From Brachypodium distachyon (Eukaryota > Streptophyta > Magnoliopsida > Poales > Poaceae), in contig NC_016133.3 of NCBI RefSeq assembly GCF_000005505.3, positions 29,505,008-29,569,007 on the forward strand: a DNA stretch of 64,000 bases, read 5' to 3'. The notes under the pieces are model-generated. The model worked only from the letters and a program-made list of their open reading frames with translations. It was not told the DNA's origin and searched no databases. Both the position numbers and the translations under genes were made by a program. Below are positions 32,306-44,893 of this stretch, piece by piece; position 1 is the stretch's first letter, and every line of letters starts with the position of its first letter.

Positions 32306-33989
32306 ATGAACGACACACAAGTGAGTGTGATGGTGGAGTCCGTCGTCAAGGAGCATCGTGATTATGTTATCCCGCTACCTCCGGAGGAAGGCGTGGATAT
32401 CCTAGGTGGTTGTCCAAACTACCGCATAATGTGGCCTAGGAGCTTGGTATCTCTCTACAACCAGCGCCGGCCCTCTTTGACTCCATCTCCCTCCGCCCAC
32501 AAAGGTACTTCTCAATCGCCACTCAGCCTTTCCCCTAGGATACTGCCTCCTATCGATTCCGGCGGAGATGAAGAGCGGGCAATGTCGATACCTCCACAGC
32601 TTAAAGATAGCCAGACCACAGGGTCGGCACAGGCTGGAAGCGTCCCTCCCACCTTCTCTCTCTTGGGTGCCGCTGAGTCCATGGGTGGCCGCAAGATCGA
32701 TGACAAATATAAGGCAGAGGAGCAAAAGGATTGGGACAATAAGAGGAGGCATAAAAAGAGGGGGCGCGGCGGCAAGACCAGCAAGGACTCCTCGAATGTC
32801 AAGCAAGATGAGATGCACTATGTGCCTGACATAACTGGAGTGTGGGAAGACAATAGGCCTGACATTCTCATGAAGAACCCCCGACAAGGCCAGAGATTCG
32901 AAGACGGATCCTATTTCGTGGCTAGGGAGTTTGACCGGGTGCTTATTTACTATCCTGGAAAACCAATGCTCACCGAAGCTTCCCTGCGTGCCGCGTGCAG
33001 AGAGATGCAAGAGCTTCATCAGTTCTACATGCAAGCATCAGCTGATTCTCAACAGCATGCCCAACAAATCAATGTTCGAATCCCACGAGACTATGGCTTC
33101 TTTGACCAAGAAACTGGGAGCATTCGGGAACGTCCTATCACCTTTGATGTGGAGTTCAACGAACTCTTCCACCTCTTCAACCGCCAAAAACTTGATATCA
33201 ACCTCTTAAGGCTGTGGTCTGCCTACCAAATAAGGGAAATGCGGCGAATGGAGGTCAAAAAAGTAGCCATTCTAGACCCCGCGGTGTTCAACTACGGTGA
33301 CATCGGTCTTTAGCCAGAAAAGGATCCTTCAAGAACCCTGGTGTCTAAATACTTGGTGGCATGTCTGGAGAAATACGCGGACCACGATCTTATGCTCTTC
33401 TTCCTTAATTTGGAGTAAGTTGAACTTTATATATGAAACCGTTTGTTTTTTCTAATTCAGTCTTTCTTGTACACCCTTAGTTACTAAAGTTTGTTTCTTT
33501 TGAAAACAGAGACCGTTGGGTGACACTACTCATTTGTTTGCCTTGGTCCGCGGTGTACTATTTCGATTCACTACTTCCGAAGAAGGGTGTTCGAGGTCGC
33601 TACTGGAAACCCATGGATCACTCATTAACACTGCCTGCAAAGTTGCGAGCAAGGGAAAACTAGCTGGTAAAGGCTATAAAGACGAGCCTCACCATAACCA
33701 CAGGTTCCCTTGATAGCAACAGCCGGCCGACAGTGTGTACTATGGCTACTACTGTTGTCACATCCTTATGGAGAATGCCAACATGTTTAAGGCTGAGTGG
33801 AAGGGGTCAATCTCGGCTGTGGAAGAGTACTGGTAGCCTCGAATGACAATGGCACACCGACCTAAATGGGTCGTGTATAACATTCAAAGGGAGTTCGCCC
33901 ATCTCATCAACAATGAGGTCATCAAGCCTAGTGATGACTTCTACGAACATGTGGAACAAGTAGTTACTAGGGTTCACCCACAACAATAG
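32306..33989 (+). pseudogene. Ulp1/C48-like protease domain gene in CACTA element, catalytically degraded
   Basis: A 335-residue frame (32306-33313) stops at 33311, but similarity continues through LVACLEKYADHDLMLFFLNLE, a likely intron (33416-33509), then DRWVTLL...VYYFDS and, in another frame, QQPADSVYYGYYCCH. This order (H-W, D-S, Q, C-G-Y-Y) is that of Ulp1/C48 cysteine protease domains carried by many plant transposons. Here the His position reads Arg (33514-33516) and the Cys position reads Tyr (33741-33743), while the Asp of YYFDS and the Gln remain. The domain is therefore probably inactive. Confidence 0.65.
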
Positions 33990-34249
33990 GTTCAAACTTG
34001 ATTTTGCTATGAAATTTTGACACTTTGTAATCAATGTCGTGAAGTGAGATACATTTGTATTCTTTATATGCTTTAAATGATGCGGCTTTATATACATTTA
34101 TATGCTTTAAATGATGTGGCTGTGGTTTTAATTCGAAATATATGTGATGTGCTGTGTATTCTAAATATATACGTGCTGTGTATTTTTCTGTGTATAAATG
34201 CTGTGAATTTTCTGTGGTTTTAATCATTTTTTTAATTACTGAAAATGTA

Positions 34250-34440
34250 TGAGTGTCGGTCGCTCGTCCGACACTGATGTGGCAAAGCGACCGTTACTGA
34301 TGTACCAATCATCGATGTGGTACATCAGTAACGGTCCCTGCGACCGTTACTGATGATACCCATCATTACTGGCAGGAAGTTAAACGGCGGCCCCGACCGT
34401 TATTGATGCACTTTTTGATCGTTACTGATAAGCCTTTCTG
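34250..34440. repeat. 3' subterminal repeat array of CACTA element
   Basis: About six copies of GCGACCGTTACTGATG, CATCAGTAACGGTCC and decayed forms precede the right terminus, mirroring the left array. Confidence 0.85.
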
Positions 34441-35263
34441 TAGTAGTGGATGAGGAAGGTAGAGAATGGATGGATATCACAATTTTTGTATGAGTGAAAT
34501 AGATTGTTGAATAGTTATTATGAGTAAATTTGGTGTGATCAGTAGCAAGTTACTGTAATAGGGGATTCACATATTATAGGCTGTTTCTATCTGCCCAACA
34601 CAAATTTTGTGTCAGAAGCTTAATGTTCTACTATGTCAACTCAAGTTTTGATGTAAACGTTGTGTGTCTTGCGTGTTTCGTCACTTTGAAAGCTCAGTTT
34701 CAAATGAGTGCTGTACTGAATTCACTTTTAGACTTGATCTTGTATGTGTTGATCCTGGAAGTTTATCTTGAACTGGCAACTGTTGGCATTAAGTCTCCTG
34801 ATGATTCTGTACTTGGAATGGCATGCATGACTATTATTTTGAATAAAACTAGAGAAGAAGAATGTTCCATTCTTGCTTTGTTCAAAAGGAAAGTCTCATT
34901 TCTGAATAGAAAGGCTACTCTGTATTATCCTTTTGAAACATTGTTGCAGATATGCTATCGTATCTCATTCTTCAGACTGCTATCTAGACGCCTAGATTCA
35001 GAAGGTCCACTCCTTAGCAAATTCAGAGTCCTCAATATGCATATATGCAATATAAAATTTTATGTTATTTCAAACACTTTATAGATATAATTGGATACAA
35101 GAAACAGTGGGCTTTTATAGCACCTTCTCATGAGTACAGGAGGCTTTACGGGCTGACCACATAAGTAAAAACATTGCTCTGCTGGAGTTTGTGTTGCTAA
35201 TGTCCATCATGGGTTCTCGCCAACGACGGAAACACTATTGCTTTTATTATTAGGTACAGATAA

Positions 35264-35336
35264 ATGTATCTATATTTAAAAAACGTCTACATAAATGTAA
35301 TACTTCGACAAGGAATATGGGTCGGAGGAAGTATTT
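35264..35336. mobile_element. Partial Stowaway-type MITE
   Basis: It has the arms AAATGTATCTATATTTAAAAAACG and CTACATAAATGTAATACTTCG, and the right end AATATGGGTCGGAGGAAG followed by TA. The left terminus is missing. Confidence 0.55.
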
Positions 35337-37149
35337 TTTTTTACGGCTTTGCTATTCCTGAGATAAATTCACGTGTATGGGTGTGTGGAGCGAGGTGATG
35401 CGATTTTGCGAGACGTGAATCTGATTTGATGGAATCCCATCTTGATTGAGCCAAATTATGTTGTCTTTTTTGTAGACATGAATCTCCACGCGCATTATGT
35501 TTAGACGTGAAAACGAAAAAAATTAAGAGGCCGTGGGAACGCACGGACACTTGTATAATTAACATACCTAACTCATTATGTGTCCAGTGAATTCGAGATA
35601 TTATGGTTCATGTATAAATACTTTGAATTTAATAATTATACAATCTGAACCTACTATAAAAACTAGACAGACACGATAGCCAATGTATCACTGTATCTGT
35701 ACATGTATGTTTGATCGGAGGCGGCTGCTTTGCTCGTAGGACGGCGTGCAGTCTGCCTCGAGCCCTCGACGGATCGGGCATTTTAAAACCCCCAATCATA
35801 TCGCAAGTACGGTCTAAAAACGTCGAGGAAAGTCAGGGCGTGCTGAGCGCAAAGGGCAGGGATGGCTGCCCCGGGGAGAGGACGGCTAGCAGATCGCGGC
35901 TGCTCGTCAGGGCCGGTTTGATCGTAAACAACTGCAGCCGGGCGACCGCTGTTTAATTCGCTCGCAGGCAGGGCGCTCACATATTTACGGCAAAGACCTC
36001 AGACCTGTGGGCTGTGGCGTCCCAACCAACCCGTCCAGCGGGGCCCCGCGCGCCCGACCAATTCCTTCCATCCTCGTTGCATACGGATGGTGCAGCAACG
36101 GCAGGCCGAGCAACGTGCTTACGTGTCGGCCATGCACATCGGCGGATCGATCTGTACTGCATGTCAGGTCGCCTGCTGCCTGAGACTATAGCGTTTACCG
36201 TTGCAACAGTACGTTAGGAGAGGACAGGTTGGTTAATTATTATTGGCAGGCAAATGCATTAATCCAGCATGCATGATTGACACAATCACACAAAGCTATA
36301 GTCGGAGGAGTAGCTATAGCTTTGATGGGATGGGAGACGTACGCGCGCGCCTCTCTTGTGTCGAGTGTGGGCGAAGGAGGCAGGCCATGGACCATAAATA
36401 AATTGTGTGCCCATCGACGTGTTAACTTGTACCACTTCCTTTGTGGATCAAGAAGCATGTCATCACATCACGCCTCGCGTCTTCAAGCACGCATTACTGC
36501 CACTTACAGATCCATCCACTTTACAGATCGAGGTTCAGAGCATGCATGTGTCAGATAAAGCCCGTACAGATCCATCCCTCCACCCCCGTAAAAAACCCCG
36601 AGCAAGTGCGCGCGCGACTTCGTGCGGTCCCGGATCGATCCGGATCACAGATGGCCTAGAAAATATCATCAGATTATAAGATTGTACCCTGAGCATCGTA
36701 ATAGAATTGGGTAAACTTTTCACAAGCTTCGCTGCCGGGATTGATCGGGACGTTAATTAGTACACATACACATGCCTCTGTTTTTAAATGCAAGATATTT
36801 AGATTTATTTTAAAGTTTGACTAAATTTATAGAAAATAACTACGATGTCAAATAAGCATACGATGAACATATATCATGACTTTTTATCGGCACTTTTTAA
36901 ACTTGAAAAACTTAAGTTTAATTAATTTAATATTTCTTCTGTATTACAAAATCAGCGAACACTTTTTATGAACAGGAGTGAGCACAGAACTAGAACATCT
37001 GATATTATCCTGTAACGGAGGTAGTGGATCAATCGACCGACCAATTCCATGCGGTCCATACCTTGCTAGCTTGAGCCTAGAGCGATTTATTTACATCCGA
37101 TCTATACATGCTACTGTGACCTGGACCTCCCAACAGGTATTTTTTATGT

Positions 37150-37195
37150 ACGTGAGTAGCGTTTTTTTTCCTTACGGAACGTGAGTAGCGTTTTT
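37150..37195 (-). mobile_element. Ultrashort poly(A) insertion with target-site duplication
   Basis: A 17-bp perfect direct repeat, ACGTGAGTAGCGTTTTT, at 37150-37166 and 37179-37195 flanks 12 bases. Read on the minus strand, the insert is TCCGTAAGG followed by A residues. Confidence 0.65.
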
Positions 37196-37261
37196 ACGTG
37201 GAGGTATCAGATATGCGGCTTTGGCCGGCCGTGCGGATGCAAATAATATCCCCTTGAACTA

Positions 37262-37570
37262 AGGTTGTCCATCACTCATTATTATCCTTTAGAATATTGA
37301 TAGTGTGAGTAATATAGACAGTAACATAAGTGCCAACTAAGCAAATTTGGTGATTTGGCATGTTATTAATGATGAGAGAGATGTTTGTGATGACTAGATA
37401 TGTTATCATAATATCACACAAATAAAAGCAACATGAGTCTACAAGGTAATAAATGACATAATGCATGACAGTACATATATGTTACTACTCACTATGAAGG
37501 TAGTAACTTAGAATAGCAACAGAGACATGTTACTACTCTAAGTTGTTATCATGCACTGTTACCACCTTTG
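37262..37570. mobile_element. Candidate Mutator-like MITE
   Basis: An AT-rich segment with the motifs TAGTAACTTAGAATAGCAACA and ATGTTACTACTCTAAGTTG resembles the GTAACTTAGAGTAGTAACAT-type ends of grass Mutator-like MITEs. Ends and target duplication were not resolved. Confidence 0.4.
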
Positions 37571-38970
37571 TTCAAACATAAAGCGAGCCCATGCATGTCT
37601 CCCGAGATCAGCGCCTAGATATATAGCCGCCAGACCGGCCGGCGTGCATGCATCGAGTCGCTGGTCAACCTACCAGAAATCGACGGACCGGGATCCAGTG
37701 CCTTACCAGAGGCAGTCACGGCGTGCCAGAAGCAAAGAGGCGGCCACCTTCCTAGTGCAGATCGACATATGCCGGCAATTTAATATTCTTCTCCTACTGT
37801 ACTCCGTATTTTCTATAAAAAAGGGTGGTGTGTACTACAAATTTATTTTGGCTGCGTAGCTTGGCCGGAGCACAGAAAGCTGCTGTAGCCGCCGGCTACG
37901 CTGGCAAACCTGGCATGATTTGACTGTAGACTGTTGAGAGCAGGGAGATCGATTCATGACACCGTACCGTACCGGGCCGAGAGGGATGGGCGTGCACTCG
38001 TTTCCTTCGTCATAAGAGGAAATTGCACATTCCAGGGTCTTTCGGAACAAAACACCAGTTTGATGATTTTTTGTTTTGTTTTTCATCGGTTGTTCGGCTA
38101 ATCAGTTGCTAGGAGTGCAGCTGTGACGGGCTCATCTCGCCTGTGTCCCACCGCATCCTGCGAAACGTCGTGCCGCTGGGATAAGTGGGCTCGTCAGCTT
38201 TAGCCCGTTTATCCCGTGAGAACCCGCAACCAAGGCAATAGGTGTTTGTCAGCTTATCCCGTGAGGACGGTCTTGGCGGCTGCGAGGGCGGCTGCGAGGG
38301 CGCCGTCGCTGGGCAAGAAATCGAGGGAGAAGATTTATCCGTCGAAACCGGTGCCGACTAGCCGTCAAACGCGCCGGCAGGTCAACTGCCAGCTCCGCTC
38401 CGCCCCCTTCAATGTTGCGGTGTGCTGTTGAGAAAGGAGGGGGTTGGCGGGCGCCACCGGCGAGTAGGCGGAGGAGTTGGGGGTTGGCGCCTCAAGCAGG
38501 AGGACCGAAGGAGGAGGGGAGTTGGGGAGCGACGGCGAGCAGGCCGGATGGGACTCGGGCGGAAGACTCCTGCCCTTCCTCGATGCAGCGGTTCTGCCCT
38601 TACTAGATGCCTGTAGTCGGAAAAAACATGATAGGTGGATTCCCGGTGGATTTGCATATGGAATATGCGGACATATCTAGACGGGATAGATGGGTTTTTT
38701 TGGTGGGCTGGGAGACGGGACAAGTGGCAAGCCCATCCCACTTGCATTCCCGTCAGTTGCAGCTAGGTCCTAATGTGTTGTTTGTCCTCTTAACCGAGAT
38801 TCGTCCAACTGATGTTTCGCACAACAACGCTTCTAATAACTGATGGAACGTGCAATTTCATCTTGTGACAATGCAACGAAAAGAACGTACACGCACGGGC
38901 ATTGTTGCGGATGCGCGCGCATCATATACACATTAGCCGTTCCGCTGCCCGGTCGTTTGGTGTGATAGTT

Positions 38971-39023
38971 AACTGGATCTGATCCGTTCTGGTCAAAAAA
39001 AAAAAAAACTGGATCTGATCCGT
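38971..39023 (+). mobile_element. Ultrashort poly(A) insertion with target-site duplication
   Basis: The 17-bp perfect direct repeat AACTGGATCTGATCCGT at 38971-38987 and 39007-39023 flanks only TCTGGTC plus a run of A (38988-39006). Confidence 0.7.
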
Positions 39024-39911
39024 GTACTTGTCAACTGGCCAGCGCGACTTGACAGCGCTAATTAAGAGGTTGACACGAGTGCAGCAGCCAGAGTATGCTC
39101 CATATATATGCATGACCTTTAATTAGGCTCCTCGATCAGAATCTATAGCCAATTCGATCAACTCACATCCAATTATGGCCAGCTCCCACTTGTTATTTCC
39201 TCGAAGCTAACTCACCTTCAAGTGCTGCATATGAGTCTCATTTCACAGCTAGTTTTCTTTTTGACAGCACACTTCCTCGTAAAAGGTTTACACAACCGCT
39301 AACTCACCTTCAAGTGAATACTGCATATCACGTCTGGAATCTAAAAGCTATGGGAAAGGTCAAATTCTTCTTTTATGGCTGCTGCTGTAAAGCAGAATCT
39401 GGTTTGCCCGCGGGTAAGGCGGAGAGAGGATGGCCTATGCTATGACCATATAGATCTAGCCATGTGTGATCAAATTCTTAGAACCAGCAGCACATCTGCA
39501 TGCGGAAGAATTTTGGCCAGGGGTGGCGAGAAAACGATAACTGAAACCGAAAAGTCCGACAAAAAATTAGGTTAGAAAAATTTATAGATTGAAATTAGTT
39601 TGGTTAATTCTGAGATATCAATTCTAGAAAACCCGAATAGACCGAACAAGTGCATGACTGGCTCATTCCCTTGGCGGTCCAGTACTCGGGCCAAAATCAT
39701 CCCCGATTCGCATGCCTCCTCACGACTCATCCAATCGATCCGGATCTGCCTGACCCTGGTACTCCACACCTCTGATTCCGATTCTCCCGCATCCGATGCC
39801 ATGATCACGTAGTTAGGGTCAACGCCTTATCCCTAGCCGCTCGTGCCCCGCACCTGTTGTTGCCGCCGCCTATGTGAATTGTGGAATGTGGAATTGCTAA
39901 ATGTGATTTGC

Positions 39912-40628
39912 TGTTGTTCCCCGCAATAATTAGAATAAGGGGTGCCAAATGTTAGATGGCACAATTGCGGGTATAAAAGTAGGTCGTGTACACCGGTCTT
40001 GGACTGAACGCGTCTTTCCAAGTATCGAGGTTAGAATACCCTCGGAACTCTAACCTAACCCCTTCTCCTTCGAGCCCGTGCCAACCAAGGTTAGCTCGGA
40101 GCCTCGAAACTAGAGTCCTCTAAAAGGCTTTCTCGAGGCCGATCAACTTTCAGTCAAAAGCGGCGCGCGAGAGCGAACCTTAAAGGGAGCACTTTAGCCC
40201 CCTCCACTTGAGTTTATTCAAGTGAGAGTGAATGATACATGCCCTCATGGGGGGTATTTATAGCCTACGGGTCCATGACAAAAGACCATGTCTACCCCTG
40301 AGGGACAGAGAAAAGTGGGGACAAAATGGTAAAACTAGCTCCTTTGGTCCATAGCTTTTGTGTGCACCATTAGAGGGAAGTGAGGGATGGTCCATGGTCT
40401 ACCATGGATCAAAAGCCTCATCCCATACCTTTCTTGCCCCCTACTCTATCTCATTTGACCATTTGACCATGGCATGAGAGGCTTGACTTGTTGACTTGTT
40501 TTTCTTTGCCACGTAGGATTTACCGCGCCACGTGGACGTCTTGACTCGTGCTTGGGAAACGTTGACTTGGTCGTCGCCACGTAGGATTTACGGCCCGACC
40601 CATATAAGGATTTTATTTTACTACAACA
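39912..40628 (-). repeat. Left LTR (3' LTR in element orientation), 717 bp
   Basis: Begins TGTTGTTCCCCGCAATAATT and ends TTTACTACAACA. It matches the right LTR along its length but lacks about 165 bp between CCGGTCTT and GGACTGAACGCG. Confidence 0.9.
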
Positions 40629-40639
40629 GTAGCCCTCTT
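40629..40639 (-). other. Polypurine tract of LTR element
   Basis: Read on the minus strand, AAGAGGGCTAC directly abuts the 3' LTR, the position of the plus-strand primer in LTR elements. Confidence 0.6.
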
Positions 40640-42377
40640 GAGCTGGAAGCATTGAGAATGCCTTCGGGTCAACCTTCGATGCGAGACCTTTGATCCCTTT
40701 TCTCGTTCTTGGATTCACGATGGTACCTTGGATGGATTCCCTGGCGGGCTCCTTTGTGAGAAACGGAGGTACTTGGTGTTTTTCCTGCAAAGAATAGGAT
40801 CCTTGGAGGCGTTGCGGGGAAATTCCATGCCCGCGGCAGAATTTTTCTGCGAGAAATCGAGTTTCGGAGGGTATTTTAGCAAAAACCGGGACCTTAGGGG
40901 CCTCTCTGCGAGAAATCCGGTGTCCCAAAGAACTTTTCTGTAAAAATCAGGGGCCCTGCGGGCCTCCCCGAAATTTCTGGGGTCTTATTGGCAATTTCTC
41001 CCAAAATCTTGGATTTTTTTGCACTTTCCCGCGGGTCTTGTTGGTCACAAGGGCTAGCCGGGCCGTCCTGGCGCGGGCGCGGACGCGGATTGGGCCGGCC
41101 TCGCGCACGAGTTGGGCTGCCTTCGGGCGCGCCACCGTTTTTATTTTTTTTATTTCGGACGTTAGTTGGGCCGCTCCTGGGCCGTGGCCCGGTTGTGCCC
41201 GATACCGGTTCGCAACTTAAGTCGCACGATCGGACGGCTCTGGACGAAGGGTCGTCCTAGATCCAAGGGTCGGGTACCCTTCTTCCTCCCCCGTACGGGA
41301 AAGGGAAAGGTGGCCGGAGCCGACCAACTTTTCTCCGTCCTGGGCGCGATGACGCCGGCGAGGGTGACGCCGGGGCTGGCCGTTCGGTCAGGGCGGCCAC
41401 TGGAGCCCTCCCCCTTTCTCCTTTTCTTCCCTCCTTTTTCTTTGGCAAAGTTGGGCTTCTTGTCTCTTCCTTGCTTTGGACAGTGCACAGGACGGCGAGG
41501 TGTCGCCCCGCCATTGGCCCAACCCAGACGCCTAGGAGCTCTGGCAGCCTATAAAATGGAACCCCAGGGCATTGAGGAGGCTCACACCATGCTTGTTTGA
41601 TTTGTCCAGCGTCGAAGACGATTTCAGCGGCGCCCGACATTTCTTTGAGAGGTTGGTGTTTGTAGGGGCCTCGCAGGGGCACTAGCCACTCTTTAGCCGC
41701 GACGGAGGTCGCGTTGGTGGCCGAGGAGCCACCGCGGAGGCTTCTCGTCATCGAGTCCTCGTGGGGACGTGGAGCGCGCCCGAGGCCGCTAGGGGTGAGG
41801 TGCCGGTCGTCCCTTCAAGTGCAGCCGGGAGACCCTCGTCGTCGGCCGTGCTCTTCTTGCTCCTGTGGAGGTGAGGGCAGCCTTGTGGCGTCATTCCTTG
41901 TGTCTTCTAGGTGCCGGCGATCCTTGCGGGCACGCGGTCGAGCACCTTTGGTGCGTCATGGCTTGGCAAGAGCGCGGGCATGGCCAGGCGCGACGCGGGT
42001 GCATGGGTTCTGCGGGAGCAACGACGGCGAGGCCAGACAGCGCGTGACGCGAGCGCGGCACGCACGCGGACGTGGGCTCGAGGGCGCGGCGAAGCGTGTG
42101 CGGGGACGCGGGTACGAGGACGTGGTGCGGCTAGACGGCGCGCGAGAGCGGGCGCGGCCTGGGTCCAGCGGGTCGGGGCGTGCGAGAGCGGGCGCGAGTG
42201 TGAGTGGGCCGAGGAGCGAGCGGGCCTGCGGCCGTGGAGCTGCAGCCTCTTCTTTTTTGTTTTTGCGGCGCGGGACGGGGGCTTTGTCTCCAGGCCCGTA
42301 GCTTCGCTTCTTCTGCCGATTCTTTTCGGAACCTGACCTTATTTGGCTAATCCTTGGCGGATCTTTTTTTGCAGGTG
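40640..42377. other. GC-rich 3' non-coding part of LTR element
   Basis: Many open frames occur because of high GC, none with a recognisable domain. The segment at 40.69-40.71 kb (TTTGATCCCTTTTCTCGTTC) recurs with one change at 44.89 kb. Confidence 0.5.
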
Positions 42378-44893
42378 AGATGGCGGGATAGCTTACGGTG
42401 AATCGATTGTCGCGGAAGAAGAAGGTCTCCTTCCGCCCTCGTGGTGGCCCTCTCTTGGTTATGACAGTGCCAGTGGACGGCGGAGGTTGGGCACACGACC
42501 ACCTTCTCCCTTCGTCGATGAGCCCCGAAGATCTTGCCCAGCTGGAGGAGGCGGGATACTTTTCCAAGGGGGACGGTATCCTGCCCCGATGGTGAGGAGG
42601 TGAGGCTCGACCAGCGACGGCGTCCGGGATGCATCGTGGCATTCTCGGCTTGGTTCCATGCCGGCCTGGGTGTGCCTGTTCACCCCTTTTTGCTGGAGTT
42701 CCTGGAGACGTACGACATCGAGTTGGCCCAGCTTCACCCGTCGATGATCGTGAGGTTGAACGTTTTCAGGTGGCTGTGTGAGACGGCGCTTCACGAGGAG
42801 CCTTCGATGAAGCTTCTGCTCTTCTACTTTAGCGTGGAGGTGAGGGAGCTGCTCACTCTGGACGGCTTTGCTCTGAGCGCCTTTGGTTGGTGAACCTGAG
42901 GCTTCGTTCCGGTTTTGGGGACGACTTCCTGCTCATGCCGGGGAAGAGTGCGGAGAAGTTGTTCGTCAAGTGGGAGTCCCGGTGGTTTCTTCTTCGGGCT
43001 TTGAAGACCCGTCTTCGGGACACGGGTGATCTTCCTCGGCACTCTGGGGCCGGAGGTCTCAGGGAGGTGTCTCACCCCGGCGATCCTTGATCAGCCGACC
43101 TCTGGAAAGTGGCCAAGATCAAGGAGGTGTCCGCCGAGAGGAGCTTTCGTGACCTCATGGAGGAGTTGGTGATGGCGGGACGCTTCATGATGAGGAGCTG
43201 TCCGAGGTCCGAGATTGGAATCCCTCGATCTTTCGTCCTCCACAGCTTGTCACCGCACGTGAGTGGCGCCCCTCTCCCCTTCGTGCTTTGCTTGTTTTCA
43301 CTTGTGAAGGTACTTAACAATTTTGGCTTGTCTTCTTTCAGCTACGTTTTCCGAGGAGAGGGCGGCGTTGTGGGCCGCGCAGCTAATAGGTCCGTACGGC
43401 GGACCGGAGCACCGCGACTACGAGACCAAGATCAGCGAGGGGGGATGCCACAACATCATCACGAGGTGCTTCGGAGATGGTGCCGGTGCGACAGGACCCG
43501 AAGCTTGGTCGCCTTCTCCGAGTGGGCGATCGCTACTCCCGCTTGGTCACACCGTCGATGTTGGCGGTGGGGTCCAAGTTGCGGGACTCTTGCGGGAAGG
43601 CGAAGGCGGGAACGGCGGTGCCTGTCGCACCGGTTCCCAAGATACCTCGTCCGTCGAGTGGATGCAAGAGGAAGGCTACCCCGACTCCTTCTCCTTCTCT
43701 TGACTACGCCTCGGCGGATTCGGCGGATTCTGTCGTGGGTGAGTCGAGGTCCCCCTGAGGGTGACCTTGGACCTGCACATGAAGGGGAAGATTGGACTTG
43801 AACCAGTTCTAACTCCTTCAAGTCACGAGGTTGAGGCTTTCACTCGCAAGACGGGGCTTTGGCTTCGGAGCGACTCGGTTGTGGAGTTGTCGACCGGAGC
43901 CAGCGGTGCGGGTGTCCAGGTGTTCTCCATTGGTCGCGAGCGTCCCGAGGTGGATGTTCCTACCTCGGGTGAGTGCCCTTCTCTTTTGGTTACGTCATTC
44001 TTTTTCCGAATGATTTTGACATGATCTCCTTGGTTTGTTTTTAGGTGCGAGGGCCGCGGAGCCTGGGGTTCTTGAGGGCGAGCCCCCGACTCAAGCGAGG
44101 GATGGAGTGCTTTCGTCGACCGCGGATGGAGCGAGAGACCCTTTCGTGACACTGGAACTGGTGAGCATCCGTGACGTACCTCCCTTGGTTCTTTGGGTTA
44201 GATGTTGTGCTAACTCCCTCTTCTTTGTTGGTGATGGGTTTGGTCGAGGCCGTGGGTGCCCTTCCTGCCCTTAAGAGTCAGGTGGGGGCGCTTTCCACTG
44301 CTTTGGACGTGGAGATGTCCAAGTCTACCCTTACTTTGAGCGAGTTGGCTTCGGAGAGGGTGCGGCCCGAGGCCGTGGAGGCCGAGCTTTCTCCCATTTC
44401 GGCAGAGCTCGCGGCCGCGGAGACTAGGGCCTGACTTGCTGAGGAGTGCTAGAGGGATGAGATTGCGAGGACCCATCGAGTTGAGGAGGACTTGGTGGTG
44501 GCCAACCTTGATAGGGAGTATGCCCGCGCGGAGGCTGCTTCGCTCAAGGTGGAGTTGGCGGCAGCGGGTGATGGCCCCATGCTTGCTCTTCATGCTCGTC
44601 CTCCTCCGGATCATCGTCCCAAGGTGGTTTCGCTTTTGCTTGCCCAGGCCACCGAGATTCGGGAGACGATGACTTGCTTGAGGAGTGTTCCCCAGCCGGA
44701 TCTTCCTCCGTGTCGCACGGTGGATGAGGCGAGCAGGGTGCTTACTTCCCAGGTGGAGCTCATTGAGCCTACCGTGAAAAAGTGCCTCCTGAGTACGGTT
44801 GCCCGACTTGTTTCATCGGTGGTTGCGGCAGTCTTGGACGGCGGTGAAGTCGACACACATTCGCCACTTCCCGTTGGGGCCCCAAGGACTTGA
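42378..44893 (+). pseudogene. Antisense additional ORF of gypsy element (Transposase_28-like), decayed
   Basis: On the strand opposite gag, several frames read into a protein of the kind called putative gypsy type transposon (Transposase_28). Evidence is FSAWFHAGLGVPVHPFLLEFLETYDIELAQLHPSMIVRLNVFRWLCE near 42.64-42.78 kb, followed by Glu/Ala/Leu-rich coiled-coil-like segments at 44.2-44.8 kb. A stop codon is the fourth codon after the ATG at 42379, and frames change near 42.59, 42.89 and 44.43 kb. Antisense ORFs in this position are known from Tat-lineage elements such as Grande; their function is unknown. Confidence 0.7.

Larger units (their letters stand above)
24609..34448 (+). mobile_element. 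CACTA (En/Spm) DNA transposon, 9.84 kb, with 3-bp TSD
   Basis: The left terminus CACTACTACAAAACGG is inverted at the right end (CTTTCTGTAGTAGTG). The trinucleotide GAT lies directly outside both ends (24606-24608 and 34449-34451), matching the 3-bp target duplication of this superfamily. Arrays of the subterminal motif CATCAGTAACGGTCG and its inverse lie next to both ends and also in the middle. The coding part has a TNP2-type transposase and a second gene with a Ulp1-like domain, both decayed. The ends look complete, so mobilisation in trans would be structurally possible. Confidence 0.95.
34449..39911. other. Gene-poor region between CACTA and LTR element
   Basis: No gene was recognised. 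It contains a partial Stowaway MITE near 35.26-35.34 kb, a Mutator-like MITE candidate (37.26-37.57 kb) and two ultrashort poly(A) insertions (37.15 and 38.97 kb). GC-richer patches at 35.7-36.2 and 38.2-38.6 kb have no domain-bearing frame. The patch at 38.2 kb repeats the phrase TTATCCCGTGAG twice. Confidence 0.45.

Noticed and set aside
41714..42336. Arg/Gly/Ala-rich genes in the 3' part of the LTR element
   Set aside because: Several overlapping frames without domains in a GC-rich non-coding segment.
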